The notes under the pieces: model-generated | The model's database searches: none | Seen by the model: only the letters and a program-made list of their open reading frames with translations | Told to the model about the DNA's origin: nothing | In this document: positions 1-11,214 of the stretch, one piece after another | Layout of the letters: every line of letters begins with the position of its first letter | How positions within the stretch are numbered: position 1 is the first letter of the stretch | Assembly (NCBI GenBank): GCA_023630585.1 | Contig: CM042552.1 | Location: forward strand, 17,923,569-17,987,568 | Length of the DNA: 64,000 nt | From: Cranoglanis bouderius | Lineage: Eukaryota; Chordata; Actinopteri; Siluriformes; Cranoglanididae | Reading direction: 5' to 3' | Program-made: the position numbers and the translations under genes

Positions 1-346
1 TAGCCTTCACTCCCCATGCACGTCACCAGTCGCCGGTTCACCAGTTGTCCTTCCTTGGACCACTTTTGGTAGGTATTAACCACTGCATACCACTGCATGG
101 GAACACCCCACAAGACTTGCCATTTTGGATATGCCCTGACCCAGTTGTCAAGCCATCACAATTTGGCCCCGAGTCACTCAGAACCTTACACTTGCTCATT
201 TTTCCTGCTTCTAACGCATCAACTTCAAGAACCGACTGTTCACTTGCTGCCTGATATATCCCACCCCTTGACAGGCACCTCTGTAACGAGATAATCAATG
301 TTATTCACGTCACCTGTCAGTGGTTTTAATGCTATATCACCTTACA
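1..346 (-). mobile_element. Tc1-like transposon, 5' end, cut by window edge
   Basis: On the minus strand a degraded transposase N-terminus starts at an ATG at 199-197 and reads MSKCKVLSD, the start of a common teleost Tc1 lineage (KDLSDFDKGQ-type). A frameshift scrambles the residues that follow. The stretch 200-346 matches the terminal arm of that lineage, including CACCTGTCAGTGG near 310. The outer tip near 346 is degenerate and I cannot place the TA duplication exactly. The catalytic domain would lie outside the window. Identification rests on remembered family sequence. Confidence 0.7.
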
Positions 347-874
347 CAGAGGACATGTTGTAGATCTATGAAGCTATAGATTATCTCATACTGTATGTCT
401 AGTAAGGTGGGCAAGGGCACAAGGATGTAGCATAAATATCCGGGTGCGTTATAATAAATCGATGATTGTATTTGGGTCAGTGGGTTTAAAGGATGTCTTT
501 TTTTCAGCTACGAAGATGTGAAACTGAAATGGATGGATTATCCACCCCTGTGGGACTCCATTGCAGATAAATTAGCATAAATCTTAAACCTTAAAACCAA
601 AATGGATGGTGGCTAGTTGTCTGTCGATATCAGCAAGTTAACAGAGACATCGAGTGTTTATTATCGGGCAGGACATGCCTTTCCAGAGAGATTACCAGGG
701 ATTACGGTTGTTGATGAACACTCTTCTATTATCCACGAATGCAGTCAATGGCAGGTTCACCGAGGCCAAACGAGCACTCTTATGTTGGTACTTATTGAAT
801 TATTGACTGCAGGAAGCAGCTTCCTTTAAGCCATAGTTCTCTCATCAGGCAGGCTGTTAGGTATCTGCCAAGGA
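347..874. other. non-coding, no recognised feature
   Basis: A/T-rich unique sequence with only short open frames and no splice-flanked or family-like reading frame. Confidence 0.5.
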
Positions 875-877
875 TAC

Positions 878-880
878 ACA

Positions 881-926
<46 letters not shown>
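878..926. repeat. (CA)n microsatellite
   Basis: Mostly perfect CA dinucleotides with an early CTCACA interruption. A short imperfect continuation (CATGCATACTCACACACACA) follows to about 945. Confidence 0.95.
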
Positions 927-928
<2 letters not shown>

Positions 929-1029
929 CATACTCACACACACATGGGTTTGCAAAACAACCGCCTCAGAGGTTGTACCAAAGGCATGTCTGCCATTTCA
1001 CACTCTCCTTGTCTTTTCCAGTCTGGCGC

Positions 1030-1394
1030 CGTCTCCTCTCTCTCCATCTCTCCATCATTTCGAACGATTTTCCCACTTCTTCCCATCAGCCGGGGCCCCA
1101 TAACGCCTCGCTTCCCCCTGTGCTTTCTCCCATGGAAAATGTTCCGGCTTGACGATGAATAAAACGACGCGAGACGTTTGCTGCCGTACAGCGGTTATTT
1201 ACTGCATCTTTTCTATTGTGTCATCCATTTCTTTCCCTTTCTGTCACTCTCTCACTCTCTCGCTTTCTCTTTCCCTCTCGCTCTTTCACTCTCTCCATCC
1301 TCTGCTCAAAATGTCACCCACGAGCCATCTGCTCTCACAGCTCTGTAAGTCATTCATTCTGGAGGGAGAAAAAAAAAAAAAAAAAAAAAAAAAA
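1030..1394. repeat. pyrimidine-rich stretch and A26 tract
   Basis: CTCT-rich imperfect sequence runs from about 1030 to 1300. An uninterrupted run of 26 A follows at 1369-1394. The long open frames here are by-products of simple sequence. Confidence 0.85.
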
Positions 1395-1423
1395 CAGGCC
1401 CACACAATCACAGCTCATCCACT

Positions 1424-1425
<2 letters not shown>

Positions 1426-1461
<36 letters not shown>

Positions 1462-1611
1462 ATGTGTGTGTGTGTGTGTGTGTTTGTGTGCACATGTGTG
1501 ATTCACTCGTGGCTCTAAGCATTTGTATGGAGATGTATTCAGGAAGGTTCACTAAACTGTGTGTGACACATTTGAAAGAGGACAATTGAAAATTCACCAT
1601 GTAATCATGAA

Positions 1612-1659
<48 letters not shown>
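1426..1659. repeat. two (TG)n microsatellites
   Basis: An interrupted TG tract lies at 1426-1500 and a clean one at 1613-1659. About 110 bp of unique DNA separates them. Confidence 0.95.
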
Positions 1660-1661
<2 letters not shown>

Positions 1662-2640
1662 TACGTGATTTGGGTTAAGTACATCTTAAATGTAAGTTTT
1701 GTGTCTTTTACGTGATTACAATTGTTTCAGACCACTTGCGCTATCAGAGGTAGGTGAATTTTACCAACCCTAACTCTTATCTAGCAAACAAGAATGAATG
1801 AATAAATAAATAAGTAAATAAATCAATAAATCAATCATGGATCATAGCTGCTTTTAATAACTTAGCGTAAAACAGACAAAATACATCGCAATATAAGCCA
1901 TATCTGAGAGCATATTGCTAAAATAGACCGTTCTGTCTATTTGTTTTTTTTTTGTTTGTTTTTTTTTGTTATCGTAATGCTAAAATGTCTCTGAGGCCCT
2001 CTAGTGGCTGGCCGTGGTATCATTTGTAACCCCGCCCATTCTCATGTAAGTGAATGGGAAATGAGCCAAACTAACATTTACATTACGTCTCCACAAATCA
2101 TTTCTGGGAAGAGTGTCGTGTCATGTCTCACAGTATTTTTGCGTTGTATAGGATGATAATTAAAAGCACGTGGTTGATGAGGTGATCTTTTTTTTTGTTT
2201 GTTTGTTTGTACACGTGTGCACATTATACAACTACAGTTTAGCATTTTACGTATTAATTAATAGCGTTGTACTTGCCTTTTTGAGCTTGCGCCATCTTAA
2301 GTTGCACTTCGGGTAACAGCTCTCAACATGCGCACTCCTGGCATGAAGCAGTCTTTCCATGAGCAATATTGGCAGGAAAGAGGTGGACTGTGTCTCCTGC
2401 GCATGCTCTGGCTCCAATCTGGACCAAGTTCTGTTCGAAAACCAGTCAAGGTGGTGACTTTGACCAAATTTAGGCTCATAATGGGACGCCGGTGTTCTTC
2501 ATGCCCTCCTGTTAGATTTGTCTTGACATGGGCTCTGATAAATATAGCCTCCATTACAATATGCATAATGTATAAAGAGATATTTCCTGAATGCGGTCAG
2601 GATCTTCAATGTCAAAACCTCGTCACAGCTAAATAAAAAG
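1660..2640. other. non-coding; short AAAT and GTTT tracts
   Basis: Holds an AATA-type tract at 1793-1835 and T-rich runs at 1943-1970 and 2188-2210. The stretch 1990-2110 (GTGAATGGGAAATGAGCC) looks like a dispersed fish repeat. The 90-100-codon open frames at 2297-2636 on both strands resemble no known protein and I do not call them genes. Confidence 0.4.
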
Positions 2641-2664
2641 TACAGAATTAACGACGACATGGTT

Positions 2665-2754
2665 TGAAAAGAAGGGTTGGAGAGAGAGTGAAAGAGAAAA
2701 AGTGGAAAGAATGAAAGAAAGGGAAAAAATGGAGGTAAGGAAGATCAAAAGTAT

Positions 2755-2788
<34 letters not shown>

Positions 2789-3153
2789 GGAAAAGATGGA
2801 GGGAGGAAACAAGAATTAAAAAAGGGGGGGTGAGCACGAATTTAAAAAAAATATATATTTTTTTTAGAATTAAAGGCACTTTTCTTTTTTTAGTCTTATT
2901 TTTCTAGAACAAAAAATAGTGAAAGAAAAAATAAAAAGAAAGAAAGAAAGAAAGAAAGAAAGATGGACAAAGATGGGAAACATATTTAAAAAAAAGAAGA
3001 AAATGGATTCTTTGCTTTATTTCTTTTTCAGAAAAAGAAAGAGAATAAAAAATGAAGAATGAAACTTTTCCTCCATTTTTCTTTGCTTTCTTTCTTTCTT
3101 TTTGGAAGAAAAAAGAAAGTAAAAGCCAAAGAATGAAAACAGATGAACGACGA

Positions 3154-3185
<32 letters not shown>

Positions 3186-3556
3186 GAAAGATGGACAAAG
3201 ATGGGAAACATATTTAAAAAAAGAAGAAGAAAATGGATGATTTGCTTTATTTCTTTTTCAGAAAAAGAAAGAGAATAAAAAATGAAGAATGAAAACAGAC
3301 AGCAGAGGAAAAAGAAAAAATGGAGGTAAGGAGGAAGAAAATACAGAAGGAAAAAAGGAAGGAAGGATGGAATGAAGGAAGGGAAAAGATAGAGGGAGGG
3401 AAAAATAACAAAAAAAATGTAAATCAAAAAAAAAGGTGGGGGGGACAAAAGAAAATAGAGCAAAGGCACTTTTCCTCCATTTTCTTTGCTTTCTTTCTTT
3501 CTTTTTGGAAGAAAAAAGAAAGTAAAAGCCAAAGAATGAAAACAGATGAATGACGA

Positions 3557-3612
<56 letters not shown>

Positions 3613-3690
3613 AGTTTTTTTTAAGATAACGAATGAAAGAAATGAAAAAGACTGGGTGAGGAATCAAAGAATGGAATAAACAAACAAATA
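2665..3690. repeat. purine-rich GAAA array with internal duplications
   Basis: The plus strand is almost entirely purine, with GAAA runs at 2755-2790, 2935-2962, 3151-3190 and 3555-3613. Non-simple segments are duplicated: the block beginning GATGGACAAAGATGGGAAAC occurs at 2962 and 3191, and TTTTTGGAAGAAAAAAGAAAG occurs at 3100 and 3503 (first 20 bases shown as TTTTTGGAAGAAAAAAGAAA). It is therefore a higher-order tandem array, not just a microsatellite. The open frames it contains are low-complexity artefacts. Confidence 0.85.
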
Positions 3691-4440
3691 CATAATTTAA
3701 AAAAAGATAAATAATCCTTGTAAGGTAGCCTTTTTTTTTTTTTTTTGATAGAGCAACTCCTGAGAGAGGGAGGTGAGAAAGGAAGAGGAAGAAAAAGAAA
3801 AAAAAAGAAAAAAAAACATGGAGGAAGGTGTTTTTACATCATCCTCTAAATGCAGATTCTGCACTTCTTTAGTCTGGTCCGTTTGCAGTGTCTGTCCTGT
3901 TGATTTATTCATTTATTATTTATTTTTGTGAATGTTCTGTAATATAAATACTTTCTTTAATCCTTTCTCGGTAGCATTTCGGATTAAAAATAAGATTTGT
4001 GTAATATGAGGTGTGAATATTAATGGTATTATTGAGCTGTATGTTTTTTTTTTTTCGAGACGCGGAGATACAGCAGGTCTTTTCTCTGCTGTACGTTTGG
4101 AGAAACACATCGGTGTACATGATACACGGATGATTCAGGGGGAGAGTCACCTACACTAATCACTCAAAATCAAACCCACTCACAGACACAGAAACATTAT
4201 CTTCACGTACAGAGAGCCGCGGTGGTGTTCCTCTCCTTCTTCTTCTCCTTCTTCTTCTCCTTCCTGTGCTGAGGTGAGTCACACCTGCGAAACGTTCCCA
4301 TTGAAAAAGACTGACGGAACGTGCCAGAATTTCACTTCCAGCTGATGACGTCATAATGGGCGTTAAAGCAGCCGACCAATCAGCAGCTTCCATTCAGCGC
4401 TCACTCAGTGGAACTGCACACTCATTACAATCCTCACACA
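3691..4440. other. spacer between the two opposed arrays
   Basis: Unique sequence separates the purine-rich and pyrimidine-rich arrays. The right half (4200-4400) is richer in CpG and carries transcription-factor-like sites, listed separately. No convincing coding frame is present. Confidence 0.5.
4270..4400. promoter_or_regulatory. candidate promoter-like cluster (AP-1, CRE, CCAAT)
   Basis: TGAGTCA (AP-1 type) lies at 4275-4281, a perfect palindromic CRE TGACGTCA at 4346-4353, and ACCAATCAG with a CCAAT box at 4375-4383. All three fall within about 110 bp of locally CpG-containing DNA. The arrangement is typical of housekeeping or cAMP-responsive promoters. I see no first exon next to it, so it could be a distal element or chance. 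Confidence 0.3.
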
Positions 4441-4463
4441 CACACTCATTATAATCAAACTCT

Positions 4464-4618
4464 TTGTTTTCTTTTCTTTTCTTTTCTTTTCTTTCTTTGT
4501 TTGCCCGTTTTTCTTTCATTTTTCTTCTCAAAAAGAAAGAAAGCATAGAAAAATTAAAGAGATGGTGTTTTTTATTTGTGTTCTTTCTTTTTTATTATTC
4601 TTTTTTCCTCCCTCCATC

Positions 4619-4678
<60 letters not shown>

Positions 4679-4885
4679 TCTTTTCATTGTTAACCCTTCC
4701 TCTCTTTTTCTTCCAAAAGAAAGAAAGCAAATAAAAGTAATAGAAAAATGCTTCTTTTCCGCCATTGCCTTATTTATTCTCTCCGTTTTGTTCTTTTTCT
4801 TATTAAAACTATATTTTTTTTCTTTTTTGATCCATTTTTTAATTCCTCACCCAGTCTATTTCATTTCATTCTTTTTCTTTGTCTA

Positions 4886-4920
<35 letters not shown>

Positions 4921-5093
4921 TCAAAAAACAAAGAAGCTTTCTTTCTTTCCCTGCCATCTTACTCTCTTTTTCCTTCCAAATAAGAAAGAAAGACAAAAAA
5001 ATTTAAAAATTAAAGCAAGCGCCTTGCTTCTGACACTTCCAACTATTTTCTTTTGTTCTTTCACCTTTTTCTTCTGTTTGCCTCCCTTCGTTT

Positions 5094-5148
<55 letters not shown>

Positions 5149-5330
5149 CTCTTTCTTTCTTTCCTTCCTTCTTTCTTTCTTTCGTTCTTTCTTCTGCCCT
5201 TCCTTGCTTTCTTTCTTTCAACTATCCATTCTTTTATTCTCATCCATTTTTCTCTCTATCCTTTCTTTCTTTCTTTCAGACTTCTGTTTTTTTTCACAAA
5301 GGCAAGAAAGCAAATACTAATGAAAGAAAA
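4464..5330. repeat. pyrimidine-rich CTTT array, inverted relative of 2665-3690
   Basis: CTTT runs lie at 4620-4676, 4885-4922, 5092-5200 and 5260-5278. Between them the block TTCTTCCAAAAGAAAGAAAG and variants recurs at about 4515, 4707, 4970 and 5290. This is the reverse complement of the TTTTTGGAAGAA block in the purine-rich array, so the two arrays are opposed copies of one repeat family. Confidence 0.8.
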
Positions 5331-5617
5331 GCAAGTGCTTTTCATTCTGCCATTGCTATTTACTTTTGTTCTTTTCATCATCCCTCCAACTTTTCTCTTT
5401 TCCTTTTTTCCCTCTTTTTTCCTCATCCATCCATCCATCCATACTCATTATATTACATTATTTATTTTTCATCCAACCATCCATCTATTCTCATTTGTTT
5501 CCTTTTTTTTAAATGATGAAACACATCAGCAGTATAAACAATGAACAGCCAACTGTATTGCTCGATTGTCGTACACAGGAAGTGAACAAACATTGCCTTT
5601 GACTTTGTCCTCTGATC
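5331..5617. repeat. pyrimidine-rich tail with (CCAT)n
   Basis: Decaying pyrimidine-rich sequence contains a short CCAT run at 5424-5443 and a second ATCCAACCATCC at 5470. No gene is seen. Confidence 0.7.
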
Positions 5618-5642
5618 TGTGTGTGTGTGTGCGTGTGTTTGT

Positions 5643-5683
<41 letters not shown>

Positions 5684-5775
5684 ATCTCCGATACAGGCTG
5701 TATGGAATACAAAATCACACACTCCCTTTTCCCTTGGCTGATAAGTCCACTTTGACTCTCGCATAAACAACAACA

Positions 5776-5825
<50 letters not shown>
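5618..5825. repeat. (GT)n and (AC)n microsatellites in opposite strands
   Basis: An interrupted GT tract at 5618-5681 and an AC tract at 5780-5825 are about 100 bp apart and complementary. The single strand could fold into a long hairpin. Confidence 0.95.
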
Positions 5826-5828
<3 letters not shown>

Positions 5829-6085
5829 TTTGCTGTGCTTTCACTTATCTTCTGTGGAGAAATGTGAAAGAAAGTTTCGGACCCCCCGCTCCCCCATCCC
5901 TGCATTTATCATCGTTTTCGTCTGAAACATTCTGATGCAATTTGTTTTTCTGGCATGAAATAAATTAAAATAAATAAACCTCTCAGGCAGAAAACTTTGT
6001 GTCTGTTTTTCCTCACAAGCCAGACGTATCGATTATCTTTTATATAATATATTGCTTTAACACACAATATACTGTATAGTTACCA

Positions 6086-7276
6086 TTTGTTAAATATAGG
6101 TGTGCAACAATTATTGGCACCCCTGTGAATTCATATGAGAAAAATACATTTGAAGTATATTCCCACTGATATTTTACATTTTTTAGTACACCTGGGTGAC
6201 TAGGAACAGGAAATTGTTCAACCATGACTTCCTGTTTCACGGGGGTATAAATATGAGGTAACACATAGACCGAAATTCCCTTACTCATGCATAACAATGG
6301 GTAAGACCAAGGAATATAGCTGTGATGTGCGGCATAAGGTTGTTGAGCTTCACAAAATGGGAAGTGGCTATAAGAAAATAGCACAAGCATTGAAAATTCC
6401 CGTTTCCACCATCAGGGCAATAATTAAGAAGTTCCAGTCAACTGGAAATGTTATGAATCAACCTGGAATTGGACGTGCGTCTATATCGTCTCAGCGCACT
6501 GTGGTTGAGGATGGTTCGAGTGGCCAAAAAATCTCCAAGGATCACAGCTGGAGAATTGCACAAGTTCAGAAAGTCTCCAAAACTACAATCCGAAGTCACT
6601 TAAATTACCACAAGATGTTTGGAAGGGTTTCAAGAAAAAAGCCTCTACTCAAGCGTCTTCAGTTTGCCAGACATGGACTCAATCAAATATCAACAGATAT
6701 TAAGTGAAAACCTGACTGCCTCTGCCAGAAAGCTTCGGGGTCGTGGTTGGATCTTCCAGCAGGACAATGATACAAAACATACATCAAAATTAACACAAAA
6801 ATGGTTTACTGACCACAAAATCAAGGTCCTGCCATGGCCATCCCAGTCCCCTGACTTGAAACCCATAGAAATCCTGTGGGGTGAACTGAAGAGGAGAGTC
6901 CACCAGTGTGGACCTCGAAATTTGAAGGATCTGGAGAGATTCTGTATGGAGGAACGGTCTCAGATCCCTTGCCGTATATTCTCCAACCTCATCAGGCATT
7001 ATAGGAGAAGACTCAGAGCTGTTATCTTGGCAAAGGGAGGTAGCACAAAGTATTGACTAAAAGGGGGCCAATAATTGTTTCAGGTGTTTCAATAATTGTT
7101 GCACACCTATATTTAACAAAGTTTTTTTTTTTTCATTTTTATAAACCTGTGTTTTGTTTGCAATTGTTTGATATCCATGAGAGCAGAGTATTTTTATGAT
7201 TTTTAAACAATAAAGACAATTTTTCACAGCCTTCTTTGCTCATATTTACCAAGAGTGCCAATATTAATGGGGAGCA
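6086..7276 (+). mobile_element. Tc1-like transposon, internally deleted
   Basis: A 31-bp perfect inverted repeat lies at 6086-6116 (TTTGTTAAATATAGGTGTGC...) and 7090-7120. On the right the sequence continues to GGGAGCACTG followed by TA (7268-7279), the usual outer end CAGTGCTCCC of this lineage. No matching outer left arm is seen, so the left end looks truncated or rearranged. It encloses the transposase remnant at 6297-7056. Confidence 0.85.
6297..7056 (+). pseudogene. Tc1 transposase pseudogene lacking first catalytic Asp
   Basis: The N-terminal paired-type helix-turn-helix region is readable from the ATG at 6297 (MGKTKEYS, then GYKKIAQALKIPVSTI). It ends in ARHGLNQ near 6680. The frame then shifts and resumes at YQQILSENL. 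The missing middle, roughly a quarter of a normal ~340-residue transposase, held the WSDET motif with the first catalytic aspartate. The second aspartate (QQDNDTKH) and the glutamate (DLKPIEILW) survive with DD34E spacing, and the C-terminus GGSTKY is intact. With a frameshift and a lost catalytic residue it cannot encode an active enzyme. Confidence 0.9.
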
Positions 7277-7902
7277 CTGTATTATTTTGAAATTACCTTT
7301 CATGGAAATAAAGTAGATACCTTAATTTAATTAACATAGGAAATGTATGGTAACGTGAAATATTGTGAAAAATTGAGTTTGGATGTCGTTAGTTGAGGTT
7401 TACGTAAACATTTGTCCTTGACTGTACCTAAAAGTGTTTACTATAAATATATACGTCACTTATGTTAGGTTAATGCGATATACTCACTGATGCTAAGGCT
7501 AGGAGCGATCCATTTCACAAAGGGATCTAAACGTTTAGCCCTGATTGCTTGGGTTTTCTAGTGAGGTCTCCACAAATCAAGGCTTCTAGATTTTTCCACC
7601 TAGTGAGCGTAGATGAAAGTTCAGGCCACCGAGGAGCAAAAGCTCCTGCATTACCATCTGGAAACAAGGCCTTGAACCATGAAGCAAGGGATTCTGGGAG
7701 TTTAATCAGAGCCAGTAAGTGATGAGCACGGCAGAGAGGGAGGGAGGAAGGAATTAAAAAGAATGGGTCTGACGGTGCCTTTGATGCCAAATCTAACTGA
7801 AACGGGGAAAAAAAAGTAGCAGACAAGTGAGTCGTGGAAGCACGGCCATGTGGTCTCATCAGTCTGTGATTTGAAACACAGCCGGGGTGGATGTGACTGC
7901 CT

Positions 7903-7904
<2 letters not shown>
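7277..7904. other. non-coding, no recognised feature
   Basis: Unique A/T-rich DNA up to the A33 tract. The minus-strand open frame overlapping it depends on poly-A read as poly-Phe and is not credible. Confidence 0.5.
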
Positions 7905-7938
<34 letters not shown>

Positions 7939-8215
7939 AGGGACAAACACAGTACATTTTAAAAAGTAAGTAAGAAAAAAACACTCAGAAGAATGAAAGT
8001 ACAAATAGGAAACAAATAAAAAAAAAACCTAATATTTTAAAAAGAAAAATAGGATAAAAAATTTAAAAGTGAACTAAGAAAAATAAAAAAAAACAGGGAA
8101 AGAAAGAAAGAAAGAAATGAGGAAAAGAAAGAAAGAAAATAGAAACTGATGCAATGAATTCTGTTTTAGCTGAATTATAATTATTTTTGTTTACAAAAAG
8201 AAAGAAAGAAAGAAA
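7905..8215. repeat. A33 tract and A/GAAA-rich low-complexity DNA
   Basis: There is an uninterrupted run of 33 A at 7905-7937, then A-rich DNA with short GAAA runs at 8100-8117, 8125-8140 and 8200-8216. Confidence 0.9.
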
Positions 8216-8433
8216 AGATTCCCACTAAAAGGGGCAAAAGCAGAAAATTATATGGAGACATATAAATGATATGTCTGTCAGTCCCTGTAAAGTAGGCGTG
8301 GCCTCTGTACCTATCAGTCCCAGTGAAGGAGGTGTGGCTTTTTTTGAACCAGCTGAAAATTAGATATTACATACAGCATGTTTCAAATTTATTTCACACA
8401 CTGGATTGTTGATGTGAATTGTCTCAAAAGGAA

Positions 8434-8722
8434 ATACACACGCCCAGTGACACACTTGGTGACACAGCCGATCACACACCTACCCAGAAACACACAGTGA
8501 CACACCCAATGACACATTTGGTGACACACCCACCCAGTAACACATCTAATGACAGACCAAATGACACACCTGGTGACATACCCAGTAACGCACCTGGTGG
8601 CACACCCATCTATTACCACACCCAGTACCACACCCAGTAATGCACCTGTTAACACACCCACCCAGTGACACGCCCAGTAACACACCCAGTGACATTCCCA
8701 GTGACACACCTAGTGACACCAA
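8434..8722. repeat. degenerate short-unit minisatellite (GACACACCCAGT type)
   Basis: A tandem unit of roughly 10-18 bp built on GTGACACACC and CCCAGTAACACACC repeats across the interval with many substitutions. Two long open frames, one per strand, are consequences of the repeat. Upstream, 8270-8345 carries two related GGCGTGGC/GGTGTGGC-containing copies of another short repeat. Confidence 0.85.
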
Positions 8723-9266
8723 TTGCGATTGTCTAGTGTGTATTGTATTTTATATGGCTTGTTCTGAAATTGTGCAATGTTTCTGTATACTGGCAGTCCA
8801 GCAATATAAAGTGACACTGTTTATTGGTTGCAAACCCTAACACCACCCCAACCTTGCACAGGCCCCACCCCGATCCTGATGATATGCAGTGTAAAAGATA
8901 AACTCATGCCAAAGAGAAAACCATACCAAAGTATTTTTTTCACCACACTACACACCACAAAGTAGGTCAAGGCGATTGGTGTGAGGAGAACCGAACTGCA
9001 CGATGAAGAGATCCAAACCCTGTAATTGTTCATTTTTATTTATATGTATTGATTTCGCCTCAAGCAAGGCTGAGGGAGTGTGTATTTATTGACTTGCTGT
9101 CCTATTTGTAATATAAGATGTTTTCTGTGGATTTGAGAAGTGCGGGAGTGTTTAGTTTTGGTTTTCAGAACTTATATATTTAAAGTCGATGTGTATTCAC
9201 ACACTAGTACAAGACTAGAGACAACAAAAACCGACCAACCAGCACTTCCTGTTCAGTGTGTAGGCC
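8723..9266. other. non-coding, no recognised feature
   Basis: Unique sequence; nothing beyond short open frames. Confidence 0.5.
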
Positions 9267-9318
9267 TCTTCTTCTTCTTCTTCTTCTTCTTCTTCTTCTT
9301 CTATTTCTTCTTCTTCTA
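9267..9318. repeat. (CTT)n microsatellite
   Basis: CTT trinucleotides with one CTA interruption near 9301. Confidence 0.95.
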
Positions 9319-9820
9319 AAAAAAAACGGCAACAACGAACTTCTTCATGATGTCTCTGGACCAGACCACTAATAATTCCTCTGACTTCTCTATGGTTTTA
9401 TATCCTTCACTTCTGTCGCACCTTCTTTCTTTTCTCTCCCACGAACAAAACAGCACAGGTGGAGTGGTAATGAGATCCATTTTCTCTCCTGGAGAGGAGT
9501 GAGATGTAATTCGTTATTGAGCTCACCCAGGAGGCCAGAGAAGAGGAAGGAGCTGATAACCCCTCCACACACACACACACGCACATGAAAACAGAGAATG
9601 AAGAGTGTGTTCTGCATGTTCTCCAACCAACAATTTTTGCCAGTTCTGTAACTGGAATGTTAAAATTGGCTAAACATGTTTGCGAATCAGAAAATTACAC
9701 CCCAAACTGCCCTTTCGGATTCACCGCGACTGTGACCAGCATAAATCAGTTAATAAAAGTTGTAATTATAGTGGAGCGTCCCTGTGAATGAGATGTTACT
9801 ATAGAAATGATAATGTATTA
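9319..9820. other. non-coding, no recognised feature
   Basis: Unique sequence with a short CA run at 9568-9582. No gene is seen. Confidence 0.45.
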
Positions 9821-9829
9821 GAATTAGCG

Positions 9830-10210
9830 CATTAATATAATTTTATTTAATTTGAATCTGCACTACTGGTGTTGCTGAAAATGAAGTAACGCCTTGGGAT
9901 AAATGTATTTTGAACTCCTTGCTATTTTGCTATTTTGGTGCTGTTTTCATGTCCGGAGATCTAATGATTTCCATTAACCATTCAAATCATTAGATAGTTG
10001 ACGGATGGGTTTAGTTGGCAGGAGCCATTATTGGTAGTCATCTCAGCCTTTTAGACCTGACTGCATTTATAATTGGAACCAGAAAGAAACCTGAGACACC
10101 ACATGAAGGACGCGTCCTAATTACGGCGCCGCACTTGAGAAAAGCAACGAATTCGATCCGGTTGCTTGAAGGCGTTTATCGTCACCTCGAGTTCAAGCAC
10201 ACTTACTAGG
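9830..10210. promoter_or_regulatory. candidate conserved non-coding block
   Basis: A complex, non-repetitive segment has scattered CpG and several TAAT homeodomain-type cores. It includes a perfect 11-bp inverted repeat, TCTAATGATTT at 9960-9970 and AAATCATTAGA at 9984-9994, with a 13-bp spacer that also contains ATTAA. Its texture resembles developmental enhancers, but I cannot test conservation. The short open frame at 10015-10209 shows no family resemblance. Confidence 0.25.
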
Positions 10211-10632
10211 GAAGCTACAAACAGCTTTAAGAGCAACAATTAGGGATTTGAAGAGCGCAAAGTCTGAGCCTTAGGAGTGAATTTACACAAGGTTTTTAGA
10301 AAGCAGACAGAGTTCAGGGCATGAAATTTATACACCAAGCTGTGAATGCAGGAATCAAAGGCCAGGGATATAAACAAAGCTATAAGCCTAAAAAAAAAAA
10401 TAAATAAATAAATGAAAATAAAAAAAAAAATTCTATTCTTCAGCGTTTGAAAAGAGGAACTTAAAATGTCAGGCTGTATTCTTGGCAAAGAACCAACAGT
10501 AAAAGCTTTTGTATTAATGTGAGAGCAAAAGCTTTTAAGCCTTTAGCAAAATGACTAATACGATAAATAAAAAAAAAATTAAGTGTTTTCTTCAGCTAAA
10601 AATAATAAAATTATATTATTATATAATTATAT
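10211..10632. other. A/T-rich non-coding stretch
   Basis: Contains an A/AAAT-rich patch at 10390-10430. Nothing else is recognised. Confidence 0.5.
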
Positions 10633-11214
10633 TGTAGCTCTCAAAAGCCTCTCTGCTCTCACCTGTTCAGGTGTGTTTATATTGTAGCTCTCACCTGTTC
10701 AGATTTGTTTATATTGTAGCTCTCACCTGTTCAGGTGTGTTTATATTGTAGCTCTCACCTGTTCAGATTTGTTTATATTGTAGCTCTCACCTGTTCAGAT
10801 TTGTTTATATTGTAGCTCTCACCTGTTCAGGTGTGTTTATATTGTAGCTCTCACCTGTTCAGATTTGTTTATATTGTAGCTCTCACCTGTTCAGATTTGT
10901 TTATATTGTAGCTCTCACCTGTTCAGGTGTGTTTATATTGTAGCTCTCACCTGTTCAGGTTTGTTTATATTATAGCTCTCACCTGTTCAGATTTGTTTAT
11001 ATTATAGCTCTCACCTGTTCAGGTGTGTTTATATTGTAGCTCTCACCTGTTCAGGTGTGTTTATATTGTAGCTCTCACCTATTCAGGTGTGTTTATATTG
11101 TAGCTCTCATCTGTTCGGGTTTGTTTATATTGTAGCTCTCACCTGTTCAGATTTGTTTATATTGTAGCTCTCACCTGTTCGGGTTTGTTTATATTGTAGC
11201 TCTCACCTGTTCAG
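10633..11214. repeat. 32-bp minisatellite, left part (~17 copies)
   Basis: The unit is GTTTATATTGTAGCTCTCAC plus CTGTTCAG and a variable GTGT/ATTT. The period is 32 bp and there are about 17 copies. A third state, GGGTTT, also occurs. The array stops at an inserted DNA element and resumes at 13512, so both parts were once one array. Confidence 0.95.

Noticed and set aside
2297..2636. Overlapping 89- and 102-codon frames on both strands
   Set aside because: No family resemblance, no splice sites, and the frames overlap one another.
3017..5544. Long open frames of 160-216 codons in the GAAA/CTTT arrays
   Set aside because: They encode only Phe/Ser/Leu or Lys/Glu/Arg repeats produced by simple sequence; no domain and no start context.
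5462..5905. Minus-strand 147-codon frame through CA/TG tracts
   Set aside because: Alternating Cys-Val and His-Thr runs are dinucleotide artefacts.
7527..8004. Minus-strand frames of 100-139 codons across the A33 tract
   Set aside because: Depend on homopolymer translation to poly-Phe; no protein-like content elsewhere.
10633..11214. CRISPR-like regular repeats (32-bp period)
   Set aside because: The repeats are contiguous with no unique spacers, and the genome is eukaryotic; it is a minisatellite.
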